Assembly: GCA_963845445.1 (NCBI GenBank)
Contig: CAWJSE010000002.1
Location: forward strand, 682,001 to 746,000
From: JABDBL01 sp963845445
GTDB lineage: Bacteria; Cyanobacteriota; Vampirovibrionia; Obscuribacterales; Obscuribacteraceae
Direction of reading: 5' to 3'
Length of the DNA: 64,000 nucleotides
Position numbers and translations under genes: made by a program. Positions 1-8,719 of this stretch are shown piece after piece. Numbering within the stretch: position 1 is the first letter of the stretch; every line of letters begins with the position of its first letter. Under the pieces are notes generated by a model, which made no database searches, had not been told where the DNA came from, and worked only from the letters and a program-made list of their open reading frames with translations.

Positions 1-1191
1 GTTTATAAAGGACAGGGAGTTAATCCCATTGAGGCAAAAGCGGTAGCTGAAGCTGTTTGTGACCACATTAAAAAGCACCCTGATTTATCTTTGGGTGTCG
101 GCACATTTAATATGAATCAACAACAATTGATTCTAGATGAATTGGAACAACGTCGACGCAATGATCCAGCGCTAGAATTTTTCTTTGCCAAGAAGGGTGA
201 AGATCAGTTTTTTGTCAAAAATTTAGAGAATATACAGGGTGACGAGCGAGACGTAATTATCATAAGTATCACTTATGGTCCAGATGAATTTGGACGGTTA
301 AGATATAATTTTGGTCCGGTTAACGGAGAAAATGGGTGGCGCCGGTTAAATGTTATTTTTACTCGCGCCAAGCGGTGCTTAAAAATATTTTCTTCGATGC
401 ACGGAGATGAAATCGATCCAGCAAAGGTCCAAAGCCAGGGCGCTAAGCTATTGAGAGACTTCCTCATTTTTGCCGAGACAAGACAGCGTCACTTACCGAT
501 AGCCAACAATCAAGTTGAGATTGAGACACCATTTGAACTTTCAGTATATGAGCAATTGACCAAGCGCGGTTTAAAGCTTATACCGCGAGTTGGCCAATCC
601 GGTTATCGTATAGACTTTGGTGTTATTGGGGATGGAGATCCTAATTGCTTTATTGCTGGTATAGAATGCGATAGCACAAATTATTATTCTGCTGCCACAG
701 CCCGTGATCGCGATCGTTTAAGGCAGAAAGTATTAGAAGACTTAGGTTGGACTATTATGAGAGTATGGTCGATTGACTGGTGGCGCGATAAAGAAGGACA
801 AATAGATCGTATCCTTAAGCTGGTGGCGCAAGCAAAGAATGAAGATATTGCTCCGACAAACAATGACAAATCAGTGGAAATAGCCGAGCACTCTGATTCG
901 GAATTAAATAAACATAATTTTGATCCGGTTATTCAAGAGGCCACGGCACCGCGTAGAACATTCGGCAATTTGAATGGTTCGTCAGAGACGAATAATAATG
1001 ACGATCAAGCGCCCAGCGTGCCACCATATAAATTAACTCTTTTAAGTCCTTTCGGTACAGCCGAAGAATTTGTGCAAGTTCTGAGCGAACAAATTGCTGA
1101 AACATTGCAGCGCATTATTTTACGGGAATCCCCGATACATGTTACCGATCTGTCCAAGCGCATAGCTTCTTTTGGGAAATCACTCGCTTAA
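1..1191 (+). CDS. Helicase-nuclease (DUF4011/DUF3320-type), C-terminal part; truncated by window edge and frameshifted
   Basis: The reading frame is open from base 1, so the N-terminal helicase motor lies outside the window. What remains has the last part of a superfamily 1 helicase core: an 'NIQGDERDVIIISITYGP' block and 'GWRRLNVIFTRAKR', which carry the motif V/VI residues. A PD-(D/E)xK nuclease-like (Vsr/MTES_1575-like) domain follows, with 'GYRIDFGV', 'GIECDS', and the 'ARDRDRLRQKVLEDLGW' helix that typifies this family. The start of a DUF3320 domain ('PIHVTDLSKRIA') comes next. The frame then runs into a stop at 1189-1191, but the conserved DUF3320 sequence continues in another frame from about 1173. 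Large single-polypeptide helicase-nucleases of this architecture are associated with anti-phage defence (the DUF4011-helicase-Vsr class, as I recall it). A defence role here is inferred, as the neighbours give no support. Confidence 0.8.
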   Translation, partial: VYKGQGVNPIEAKAVAEAVCDHIKKHPDLSLGVGTFNMNQQQLILDELEQRRRNDPALEFFFAKKGEDQFFVKNLENIQGDERDVIIISITYGPDEFGRLRYNFGPVNGENGWRRLNVIFTRAKRCLKIFSSMHGDEIDPAKVQSQGAKLLRDFLIFAETRQRHLPIANNQVEIETPFELSVYEQLTKRGLKLIPRVGQSGYRIDFGVIGDGDPNCFIAGIECDSTNYYSAATARDRDRLRQKVLEDLGWTIMRVWSIDWWRDKEGQIDRILKLVAQAKNEDIAPTNNDKSVEIAEHSDSELNKHNFDPVIQEATAPRRTFGNLNGSSETNNNDDQAPSVPPYKLTLLSPFGTAEEFVQVLSEQIAETLQRIILRESPIHVTDLSKRIASFGKSLA

Positions 1192-1628
1192 ATAAACAAG
1201 TGAAGGAAAGAATTGAGCAGTCTTTATCTGAGTTGATAAAGACAAACAAAATAATCGTTAAAGGTGACTTTATTTGGACATTGCCAGAACCAGCCAATAT
1301 TGTGCGCAATAGACAAGGTTTGGATTATGTTTTTGATCCAGATCAAATTTGTACTGAAGAATACGAACAGGCTATTAGCCTGATATTGCAAGCTTATGGC
1401 ACACGTATAAGAGATCGCGTAGTTCAAGATGTGGCACGGCTATTGGGTTTTGCTAGAGCCGGGCAGAAAATTACTTTGCGTGTGTCCGATATAATTCAAA
1501 AGCTTATCGACACTGGCAAGATTACCAATGCCGCTACTGGCTTAATGCTTGTTAAGACTGAGCTGGAAACGAACGCGGTACTGCTAAATAGTGAAGCGGA
1601 AATGATCGACACAACGCCGACCAATTAG
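1173..1628 (+). CDS. C-terminal DUF3320-containing end of the same helicase-nuclease (after frameshift)
   Basis: This frame continues the protein encoded upstream. Adding one T to the T4 run at 1170-1173 fuses 'SKRIASF' to 'WEITRLNKQVKERIEQSL'. That restores the conserved pattern of the DUF3320 domain: a helix, 'W-x-(L/I)-x-R', then 'RI..(A/S)(I/L)', ending in 'GDFIW'. The remaining 100 or so residues ('LLGFARAGQKITLRVSDIIQKL') match the usual C-terminal tail of these helicases. Read on its own, the fragment would start at a GTG (1200) with no clear ribosome binding site, so an independent gene is unlikely. The indel may be real or, more likely, a homopolymer error. Confidence 0.75.
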   Translation, partial: WEITRLNKQVKERIEQSLSELIKTNKIIVKGDFIWTLPEPANIVRNRQGLDYVFDPDQICTEEYEQAISLILQAYGTRIRDRVVQDVARLLGFARAGQKITLRVSDIIQKLIDTGKITNAATGLMLVKTELETNAVLLNSEAEMIDTTPTN

Positions 1629-2070
1629 CAACATTATTGTATATTAATTGAGCTTGGATGACAGCGCGAATACATAGTAGACGCGGATGCCAGCGGTTTA
1701 GACAAAACGAGAAACATGCTTATGTTTTGCCTAAGCAAATTAAAGTCATCAATCCAGAGAAAGCGGCTTTCTGCAGATCTTCAAGGAAGTGCTCTTGTCC
1801 AATTGTGGTTTTGGCAGATCCTATTATCATTGCATAAGGCACAAAAGTGGTCTGCACCGGACTGCTTGGTGTTATGAATTTTGCTTCTGGTAATTATTGT
1901 CTACCTGATTGCAAGCAGACCCGGACAAGTAAAACCTCTTCACTTTAACTTAGAAGATTGGACAAAGTTTATATACTCAAAGTTAGAAGAGAATCTTGTA
2001 TGATATATCCGTTGTATAGTCTCTCATATGCTGTACAGTTTTTATTAGCATTAGTTCACGAGGACCAAAG
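1629..2070. other. Non-coding gap with no recognised element
   Basis: This stretch lies between the helicase and the secreted Gln-rich protein. The only open frame of note is 59 codons at 1658-1837 (+), with a Cys/Arg-rich product that I do not recognise and only a weak ribosome-binding sequence. The last 90 bases are A+T-rich and presumably hold the promoter of the next gene, but no convincing -35/-10 pair stands out. The 'cacgagg' at 2057-2063 serves as the ribosome binding site of the downstream gene. Confidence 0.5.
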
Positions 2071-3192
2071 ATGAAAATTAAAAGACCATTGTTCATTGTT
2101 ACCCCCATAGCCATTTCTTTTTTATTGAGCAATGCTTTCACTTTGGCACAAATGCCTCAACAATATCCTCAACAATCTGCTAACCCTAATCAAACCGCAA
2201 TGATGGTCTATCCTGTAGAGCTAGGCCCAGATGGCAGGCAATACATAACCACTAGGGCGGGATATAAAGTTACTGTACCGGGACTTGGTCTTGCTCCAAA
2301 CGCGAGCCAAATAGCTGTTTTTAGAGATCCCCAAAATAATTTTTGGTATGTAGATAAAAATGGCAACCAAACGCCTGTTTCCCCACAACAAATGCAAAGC
2401 GTAATGTCTCAAATGCAAGCGCAGTCAATGCAGCGTGGGCAAGTACAATACGGTCAGGGCGTGCCTTCGCAAAATATGTACGGACAAGCGGCCGCTCCGG
2501 TGGCTGCTGCCGCCACCGCTGCTCCAGTTGCTGCTAGTCAGCCTCAGCAAAGTAGCAATAATAACAGCGGCAATAACGGCGCAAACACCGCCATGATGAC
2601 TGGACTTGCTGCTGCAGGCGGAGCGGCAATGGGTTCAATGGTCACCAATTCAATGTATAACAATAACAATAATTCAGGCTATGGTTATGGCGGTATTCCT
2701 TATGGTGCACCAGTATATAAACAACCAAATGGACAATATTATTATGCCGATCAAGCTGGCAAGCCCGTCTATGTGGCTCCAAATAGCACTAATACTGCTG
2801 CATTAAATCAATATGCCCAGCAAAGTGCTTACACCGGTAAACCCTATTCGGAGACTGCAAATCCTTATAATGAACAACAAGCAGAATCCGCATACAAGCA
2901 GCAGCAGAACGAACAAAAGGCTGGATCTGCATATCACCAGCAACAAAACGAACAAAAAGCTGAATCGATGCATAAACAACAGCAAGTCGAACAGACCGCT
3001 GGGCAGAATAGCGAAGGCTCGGGAAGAAGACGGCGCCGCCAAGAAGAATCTGCCTCAGGAGCGCAAAACAATCAAGCTAAAGCTGCTGAAGAAGGAAATG
3101 GCTCGGGAAAAGAAAACGTTTTCGTAAAGACGAATCCGGTTCAGGACAAGCTGCATCTGCGGTACAGGGAAGCAACGGCTCTGGACGAATAG
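2071..3192 (+). CDS. Secreted Gln/Asn-rich low-complexity protein (probable C-terminal frameshift)
   Basis: The protein is unrecognised. It opens with a signal peptide (about residues 1-27, ending 'NAFTLAQ'). A 70-residue ordered-looking segment follows ('LGLAPNASQIAVFRDPQNNF'), then Gln/Met-, Ala/Val- and Asn/Gly/Tyr-rich stretches. After that come three imperfect copies of a unit like 'AYKQQQNEQKAGS' and a basic patch 'GRRRRRQEE'. In the given frame the tail ends abruptly in charged, out-of-character sequence ('NPVQDKLHLRYREATALDE'). One extra A in the A4 run at 3108-3111 would instead continue as 'KRKRFRKDESGSGQAAS' and stop at 3212, giving 380 residues. That tail resembles the protein's own 'RRRRRQEESASGAQ' segment, so it is probably the true C-terminus. 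The protein is probably exported to the periplasm or surface; its function is unknown. Confidence 0.75.
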   Translation: MKIKRPLFIVTPIAISFLLSNAFTLAQMPQQYPQQSANPNQTAMMVYPVELGPDGRQYITTRAGYKVTVPGLGLAPNASQIAVFRDPQNNFWYVDKNGNQTPVSPQQMQSVMSQMQAQSMQRGQVQYGQGVPSQNMYGQAAAPVAAAATAAPVAASQPQQSSNNNSGNNGANTAMMTGLAAAGGAAMGSMVTNSMYNNNNNSGYGYGGIPYGAPVYKQPNGQYYYADQAGKPVYVAPNSTNTAALNQYAQQSAYTGKPYSETANPYNEQQAESAYKQQQNEQKAGSAYHQQQNEQKAESMHKQQQVEQTAGQNSEGSGRRRRRQEESASGAQNNQAKAAEEGNGSGKENVFVKTNPVQDKLHLRYREATALDE

Positions 3193-3298
3193 GCGGACGA
3201 TTTCGTCAATAGTACAATTGGCCATTGTTTGCATAGGTCGATTTTGATACGTCGACTGTATCTAAAACAAATGAAAATCATTGCTAAATCGGCATGGA

Positions 3299-3327
3299 TT
3301 GACAAATTCAGCGCCTAGGTTCAATAT
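3299..3327 (+). promoter_or_regulatory. Possible promoter of the His-rich protein gene
   Basis: A perfect TTGACA -35 hexamer lies at 3299-3304. At 17 bases' spacing the -10 position reads CAATAT, a poor match, so the element is only a candidate. It sits 40-70 bases before the start of the His-rich gene, which has an exceptionally strong ribosome binding site. Confidence 0.3.
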
Positions 3328-3366
3328 GTATTTAGTGACTGGTTTATACCCCTAGGAGGTATTGCG

Positions 3367-3711
3367 ATGACTTGCACAACTCATAATAATCATGAGCACA
3401 AACATAGTAACAATTGCGGACACAAAGGTATAAAGCATGAGGATCACATAGATTATTTACATGATGATCATTTACATCACATGCATGATGATCATGTTGA
3501 TGAACATTCTTTATCTCAAAGCAATCAAAACAAATCTACTTGTACACCTGAACATAGTTGTTCAACTCATGATAAAGGTCACAAGCATGGTATTGGCTGT
3601 GGACATGAAGCAGTACCCCACGATAATCATATTGATTACTTAGTAGGGGAGCATTTGCATCACCCCTGCAAGGATCATTGCGATCATCATGGTTATATCG
3701 CGGTAGCTTAA
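3367..3711 (+). CDS. His-rich, internally duplicated metal-binding protein
   Basis: This is a 114-residue, probably cytoplasmic protein with about one quarter histidine and many Asp/Cys residues and no signal peptide. It consists of two tandem copies of a unit: 'CGHKGIKHEDHIDYL' with 'DDHLHHMHDDHVDEH' near residues 17-47, then 'CGHEAVPHDNHIDYL' with 'GEHLHHPCKDHCDHH' near residues 78-109. The repeat spacing of Cys, His and Asp is what one expects of a Zn, Ni or Co chelator. I recall similar 'CGH..(I/V)..HxDHxDYL' proteins from other bacteria. Its strong Shine-Dalgarno sequence (AGGAGG, 8 bases before the ATG) suggests high expression. The TolC/RND pump downstream could be related to metals, but that pump lacks the features I associate with heavy-metal RND proteins, so the link is weak. 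Metal buffering or sequestration is inferred. Confidence 0.8.
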   Translation: MTCTTHNNHEHKHSNNCGHKGIKHEDHIDYLHDDHLHHMHDDHVDEHSLSQSNQNKSTCTPEHSCSTHDKGHKHGIGCGHEAVPHDNHIDYLVGEHLHHPCKDHCDHHGYIAVA

Positions 3712-3950
3712 TCGTTCTTTACTGAAGCAAATCATTAAATGGCATGCAAACAAATTGTCAGGCAGACAATGCCGCTGAGATTGTCAACAGTATTCGGCAA
3801 AGGCGTATTCCTTAGTCTCCAAATAAGTTTTACATACTTTGTTATGTGCTCAAGTTTTGCACAATCATTCAAGCTTACTCCTAGTAGACTAGTTACACAT
3901 AAAGCCTAGCCGTTCTTTCGGCGAAAAATAGATATTGTGGTTAGGATGAC

Positions 3951-5516
3951 ATGCTTTCCAGAAAGTTTGGTTATCTACAAATAAAGTGCTGCCATTTATT
4001 AGTGGCTGATATTCTTTCTTCAGCATTGAGAATGTCTGCCAGAATGGCTTGTGTGGTATTTTTGCTCGCTAAGCTTATTCCAGATACGCTTGCTGCTGAC
4101 TATGGTTCAAATAATCTCACTGAACCGGCAACAATACAGCTTCATCCCCGTATAGAACAAAATATAGTCGATAAACCATTCACCCTCAAAGGAGCGGTTG
4201 AATATGCTGAGCAATATTATCCCCAAATGTTGAAAGGGCAGTCTGAGGTCCGAGCAGCAAAAACAAATGTCACTATTCAAAAAATGAATGAATATTTGCC
4301 CGACGGGTTAGTGCAATATCAGGAAATCCTAGCTAGTCATAACAAGCTCACTCAAGTATTTTTTGGCAGTCCAGTATTCCCGGCAATTTCAGGCCCGGCT
4401 ACAGGCAGTAGCGAAAGCATGCAACCAGTGTTCTTTGCAGCCGGCGGTGTAAGCGTCGATTGGGCACCGCTAGATTTTGGACTGCATAAGGCCAGAATAA
4501 CTCTTGCTAAAACTTTAGCCGACCAGGTGCGCAAAAATTATGCTTCAACTAGTTTAGACGTGGCGCTGACAGCAGCAAATGCCTATCTGGATGCTGTGAT
4601 TGCACTGGAGCAAGTAAAGGCAGCTGAATTAAATTTGCAGTCTTTTCAACAATTTCATCAAGTGGTGCATGCGCAAGTAGAAGCTTCCTTAAAACCAGGT
4701 GCGGATGAATCTTTGGCACTAGCCCAATTAGCTAATGCTAAAAATAACCTTATTCGAGCCAGACTATCTCGAGATCTGTCTTTCGCTAATTTGGCCAATG
4801 CTATTGGTTTGGGCGGCAAACGCATCGATATAGATTCTACCGGCATTGCACAACAAAACGAACCAGCAAATATTCAAAAAGGACAAGCAATATTCGAACA
4901 GGTACCAATTTTGCAAGCATCCAATGCTGCCCTATTAGCGGCGATGGCCCAAAAGAAAGTACTAGATAAAGAATATTATCCTGTGTTTCATTTTCTAGGC
5001 GGTGTTAATGTGAGAGGTTCAGGATTAAGTCCTACAGTAGCAGGACAGCGTCAATCCTCAAATGTTAGCGGTGTTTTACCCACTGTGCCCAATTACCAGA
5101 TTGCTATGATTATCAACTGGAATTTCTTAGATATCATACGCTTGCACCAGGAAAAAAAAGTACAATTAGAACGCATCTATCAACAGCAGCAGGATTACAA
5201 TTTAATTTTACAAAACTTGCGTACTGAAGATATGCAAGCTCGCGATCGTGTGCAAGCCGCTCTTGATCTAGCGGCCAATATGCCAATTCAGGTGCAAGCA
5301 GCAGTAATCGCTACACAACAAGCCGAGGCTCGTTATAAGACTGGCCTCGGGTCAGTCGCGCAAGTGGCGCAAGCAAATGAAACACTTGCCCAATCACGCG
5401 TACAGGAAGCAATTGCCAAAGTCGGCGTTTGGCGAGCACTGGTGTCTGTAGCTTCGGTACATGGCGATATACAGCCTTTGCTGTCAGAAGCAGATCATAT
5501 TCAAAAAGGTATGTAG
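3951..5516 (+). CDS. TolC-family outer membrane efflux protein
   Basis: This is the outer-membrane channel of a tripartite efflux system, at 521 residues a normal length for the family. Two OEP repeats are visible, rich in Ala/Gln/Leu coiled-coil helices: 'AYLDAVIALEQVKAAELN' for the first half and 'QAEARYKTGLGSVAQVAQ' for the second. The 'ARYKTGLGSVAQVAQANE' stretch is the classic TolC-type motif. A hydrophobic export signal ends near 'PDTLAADYG'. The ATG at 3951 has AGGA five bases upstream; an ATG at 4032 would give a more ordinary signal peptide. It is the first gene of an operon with the RND permease (3-base gap), the adaptor and a small secreted protein, so the channel probably works with that pump. 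Confidence 0.92.
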   Translation: MLSRKFGYLQIKCCHLLVADILSSALRMSARMACVVFLLAKLIPDTLAADYGSNNLTEPATIQLHPRIEQNIVDKPFTLKGAVEYAEQYYPQMLKGQSEVRAAKTNVTIQKMNEYLPDGLVQYQEILASHNKLTQVFFGSPVFPAISGPATGSSESMQPVFFAAGGVSVDWAPLDFGLHKARITLAKTLADQVRKNYASTSLDVALTAANAYLDAVIALEQVKAAELNLQSFQQFHQVVHAQVEASLKPGADESLALAQLANAKNNLIRARLSRDLSFANLANAIGLGGKRIDIDSTGIAQQNEPANIQKGQAIFEQVPILQASNAALLAAMAQKKVLDKEYYPVFHFLGGVNVRGSGLSPTVAGQRQSSNVSGVLPTVPNYQIAMIINWNFLDIIRLHQEKKVQLERIYQQQQDYNLILQNLRTEDMQARDRVQAALDLAANMPIQVQAAVIATQQAEARYKTGLGSVAQVAQANETLAQSRVQEAIAKVGVWRALVSVASVHGDIQPLLSEADHIQKGM

Positions 5517-5519
5517 AAG

Positions 5520-8500
5520 ATGTGGTTGATTAGATTAGCAATGCGGCGCCCAGTTACTATAATCGTAGCTGTTGTAGTAACGGTGCTACTGGCTGTTTTA
5601 GCAGTAACCAGAATGAAAATAGATATTTTCCCTGCTATTGATCTGCCCCGCGTAACAGTTATTCAACCTTATGGAGGCATGGATGCCACCCAGATGGAAG
5701 GTTATTTGGTCACGTTTTATGAGCAGCACTTTTTTTACATAAGTGGTGTTGACCATGTTTCTTCTCGCTCTATTCAGAGTGCTTCCGTTATGGACATATA
5801 TTTTCAACCCGGTACCGACATGGCGGACGCAATGGCCCAAGTTGTTGCCCAGGTGGAGCGTTCTCGGGCATATATGCCTCCAGGAACGGTGACACCCTTT
5901 ATAGTCAGATATGATGTTGGTAGTGTGCCGGTAGGATTTTTGGTTTTTTCCAGTGCAACTCGGGATCTAGGTCAAATTCAAGATCTTGTATATGCGCGTA
6001 TTCGGCCGGTGGTTTCGACCACACCTGGTGTATCTACGCCCCCGCCCTTTGGTGCCAATCAGCGTTCAATTGTGATTACAGTTAATGCACGAAAATTAAG
6101 TGAATACCATTTATCTATCGAAGATGTAGTTAAAGCGATCAGTAATGGCAATGTGATTATGCCTTCAGGTATCGTCCGCACCGGCAATATACAAAGGATT
6201 GCTTCAATTAATTCTGTTGTGGGAAACATTCAAGATATGGCAACGATTCCTTTGAAAGATATTTCTGGAACAGCAGTTGTTTATTTGCGAGACATAGCGT
6301 CTATAGAAGACAGTACCGATATCCCTACTGGCTATGCTCTCGTAAACGGGCGAAGAACCGTCTATATGGCTATTTCCAAGCAGGCCAGTGCCTCCACTCT
6401 TTCTGTGGTGAATGGCATTAAACAAAACATTTCTTACATGCAGTCACTTTTACCAGAAGATGTAAAAGTTTCATTTGCTTTTGATCAATCAATTTATGTC
6501 ACTGAGTCTTTATTTGGACTTGTGATTGAGGGTGCACTCGGCGCACTACTTACCGGTGGTGTTGTTCTATTATTCTTACGTGATTGGCGTAGTTCTTTAA
6601 TTGTCATTTTGAATATACCTTTTGCATTGTTGGCTGCTTTAGTCGGTTTATGGATCAGCGGACAAACAATTAACATAATGACTTTGAGCGGACTTTCATT
6701 AGCTGTTGGTATTCTCGTTGATGAAGCAACGGTGACAATTGAAAATATTCATAGTCATTTGAGCCATGGGCAGCGTTTACTCACGTCTATATATGATGCT
6801 TCGTTGGAAGTTATCATACCGAGGTTATTAGCGATGCTGTCGGTAGTTTCTGTGTTTATGCCCTCTTTCTTTATGGTTGGTCCTACTAAATCTTTATTTG
6901 TACCACTATCGTTAGCAGTGGGATTGGCTATGTTTGCCTCATATGTATTGTCTGGCACATTTGTACCGGTGATGAGCGGATGGTTATTAAAGCCGCATTC
7001 CCATGATGCTAAGGCAGAAAAAAGAGAGTCTGCATTATTAGACCGCTTACGCTCAAAATATCAGCGTGTACTGATACGACTATTTGCTAGTCGAACTGTT
7101 GTGCTCTGCACCTTTGTCTTAGCTTGTTTAACTTCAGTAATCTTGTATCCTACTTTGGGAACTGAAATATTTCCGGCCGGCAATCCCAAAGGATTTCAGT
7201 TGCGATTAAAAGCACCCATAGGCACTCGCTTTGAATTAACTGAAGAAATAACCAAAGCATTACTTAAGATTATTAGCGATGATGTTGGTGCAGACAATGT
7301 TGAAGTATCAATTGGTTATGTGGGTTCGCAACCACCGAGTTATGCCAATACCAATGCCTACATATGGACCAGTGGTCCTCAAGAAGCAGTAATGCTTGTG
7401 TCTTTTAAAGAAAAAGCTAAGGTGCAAATAAAATCCTTAGAGGAACGTCTTCGCAAACAATTTAAAGAACAATATAAAGACTGTCAATTTACATTTGAAG
7501 CAGGAGACATCGTCAATAAGGTGATGGATTTTGGCGCTTCTACGCCTATTCAAGTAGATATTGATGGTCCAAATTATAACCAAGTCAAAGAATATACTTA
7601 CCAATTATTAGCCCCATTAGAAACACTGAAATCTTTGCGCGATGTTGGCATTATTCAACCAATCGACTATCCCACAATAGATGTTATTGTAGACAGAATA
7701 AGAGCTGGACAACTTGGTGTGAATGTAAGAGATGTGGGACAAGCTCTTGTTTCTTCCACCTATTCCAGTAGATTTGTGACACCCAATTATTGGCGTGATG
7801 AAAAAAGCGGACTATCATATCAAGTGCAGGTACAAGTGCCGCAGGGAGATATCGACTCTGCGCAAGCAGTTGGCAACATACCAATCAAGACTGGAAATTA
7901 TGCTGGTCCGTTCGTTCGCGATGTAGCTAGTGTGAATTATGGTTCTATGGCGGGAGAACTCGATCACTATAATATGCGCCGCACTATTTCTATCTCTGCT
8001 AATCTTGCAACTGACGATCTGGGCGGAGCAACAAAGGATGTACAACAAGTAATAGATCGGCTCGGCCAACCGCCTCGCGGGGTAAAAGTAACAATTCGCG
8101 GACAAGTACCTACCATGCATGAAACATTTTCTGCTTTGAGTCTAGGAGTAGGATTTGCAATCATCGCTATTTTCCTTTTATTGTTGTCTTTCTTTCAATC
8201 AATCGCTCTTTCGCTAATAATCATTTCAATTGTGCCAGCTATTTTATTTGGGGCCCTGTTCGCTCTATTTTTGACTCACACCACTCTCAATGTGCAATCT
8301 TTTATGGGCGCAATTATGGCTACGGGCGTGGGAGTAGCTAACAGCATTCTTGTAGTTGTATTTGCAGAAGAACGTCGGATGCTTGGTATTTCGGCCAAGT
8401 CGGCTGCCATAACAGGAGCAGCTGCCAGACTTCGTCCTGTTTTGATGACTAGTATTGCTATGATTGCTGGCATGATCCCTATGGCTCTCGGTTTGAGTGA

Positions 8501-8657
8501 GGGCGGCGATCGCTCAGCACCACTCGGACGAGCTGTTATAGGTGGTCTGCTAGTATCGACTAATGCAGTATTGCTTGTTCTGCCAATTATATATGCTATG
8601 GTACAAGCTAAAACAGGCCGTAAAGATATTTCTATGTTACCGGAGGATGACAACTAG
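5520..8657 (+). CDS. RND-family efflux transporter permease (AcrB/MexF-like)
   Basis: This is the proton-driven inner-membrane pump of the tripartite system, at 1045 residues full length for the family. It has TM1 at about residues 10-30, a first periplasmic loop, a TM2-TM6 block ('LVIEGALGALLTGGVVLLF' and following), a second TM7 and periplasmic loop, and a final TM block. The TM4 proton-relay motif reads 'GILVDEATVTIEN', with Asp-Glu in place of the Asp-Asp of AcrB. The second-half counterpart is 'GVGVANSILVVVFAEERR'. The sequence suggests the multidrug/HAE-like branch over the heavy-metal branch, but the substrate cannot be read from it. It starts 3 bases after the TolC gene and is followed by its adaptor. 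Several long antisense frames inside it are shadows. Confidence 0.93.
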   Translation: MWLIRLAMRRPVTIIVAVVVTVLLAVLAVTRMKIDIFPAIDLPRVTVIQPYGGMDATQMEGYLVTFYEQHFFYISGVDHVSSRSIQSASVMDIYFQPGTDMADAMAQVVAQVERSRAYMPPGTVTPFIVRYDVGSVPVGFLVFSSATRDLGQIQDLVYARIRPVVSTTPGVSTPPPFGANQRSIVITVNARKLSEYHLSIEDVVKAISNGNVIMPSGIVRTGNIQRIASINSVVGNIQDMATIPLKDISGTAVVYLRDIASIEDSTDIPTGYALVNGRRTVYMAISKQASASTLSVVNGIKQNISYMQSLLPEDVKVSFAFDQSIYVTESLFGLVIEGALGALLTGGVVLLFLRDWRSSLIVILNIPFALLAALVGLWISGQTINIMTLSGLSLAVGILVDEATVTIENIHSHLSHGQRLLTSIYDASLEVIIPRLLAMLSVVSVFMPSFFMVGPTKSLFVPLSLAVGLAMFASYVLSGTFVPVMSGWLLKPHSHDAKAEKRESALLDRLRSKYQRVLIRLFASRTVVLCTFVLACLTSVILYPTLGTEIFPAGNPKGFQLRLKAPIGTRFELTEEITKALLKIISDDVGADNVEVSIGYVGSQPPSYANTNAYIWTSGPQEAVMLVSFKEKAKVQIKSLEERLRKQFKEQYKDCQFTFEAGDIVNKVMDFGASTPIQVDIDGPNYNQVKEYTYQLLAPLETLKSLRDVGIIQPIDYPTIDVIVDRIRAGQLGVNVRDVGQALVSSTYSSRFVTPNYWRDEKSGLSYQVQVQVPQGDIDSAQAVGNIPIKTGNYAGPFVRDVASVNYGSMAGELDHYNMRRTISISANLATDDLGGATKDVQQVIDRLGQPPRGVKVTIRGQVPTMHETFSALSLGVGFAIIAIFLLLLSFFQSIALSLIIISIVPAILFGALFALFLTHTTLNVQSFMGAIMATGVGVANSILVVVFAEERRMLGISAKSAAITGAAARLRPVLMTSIAMIAGMIPMALGLSEGGDRSAPLGRAVIGGLLVSTNAVLLVLPIIYAMVQAKTGRKDISMLPEDDN

Positions 8658-8719
8658 AAAGTAGAAAAAGGTATACCGGTGCCACCAGACGAACATCTCT
8701 CAGGTTGGGTGAAAGACTA

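Noticed and set aside
1658..1837. 59-codon frame after the helicase
   Set aside because: The ribosome binding site is weak, nothing in it is recognised, and its length is compatible with chance.
2803..3127. Overlapping frames of 79 (-) and 104 (+) residues inside the Gln-rich protein gene
   Set aside because: They arise from the repetitive CAA/CAG codons of the main gene; the products are themselves low-complexity and lack starts with ribosome binding sites.
3367..3711. Calling the His-rich protein part of a heavy-metal RND system
   Set aside because: The RND pump lacks the features of the heavy-metal branch, and 240 bases separate the two; the link is only positional.
8276..8653. 125-residue open frame on the minus strand inside the RND permease gene
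   Set aside because: It lies antisense to a highly conserved RND region with clear family motifs; it has no ribosome binding site and is a shadow frame.
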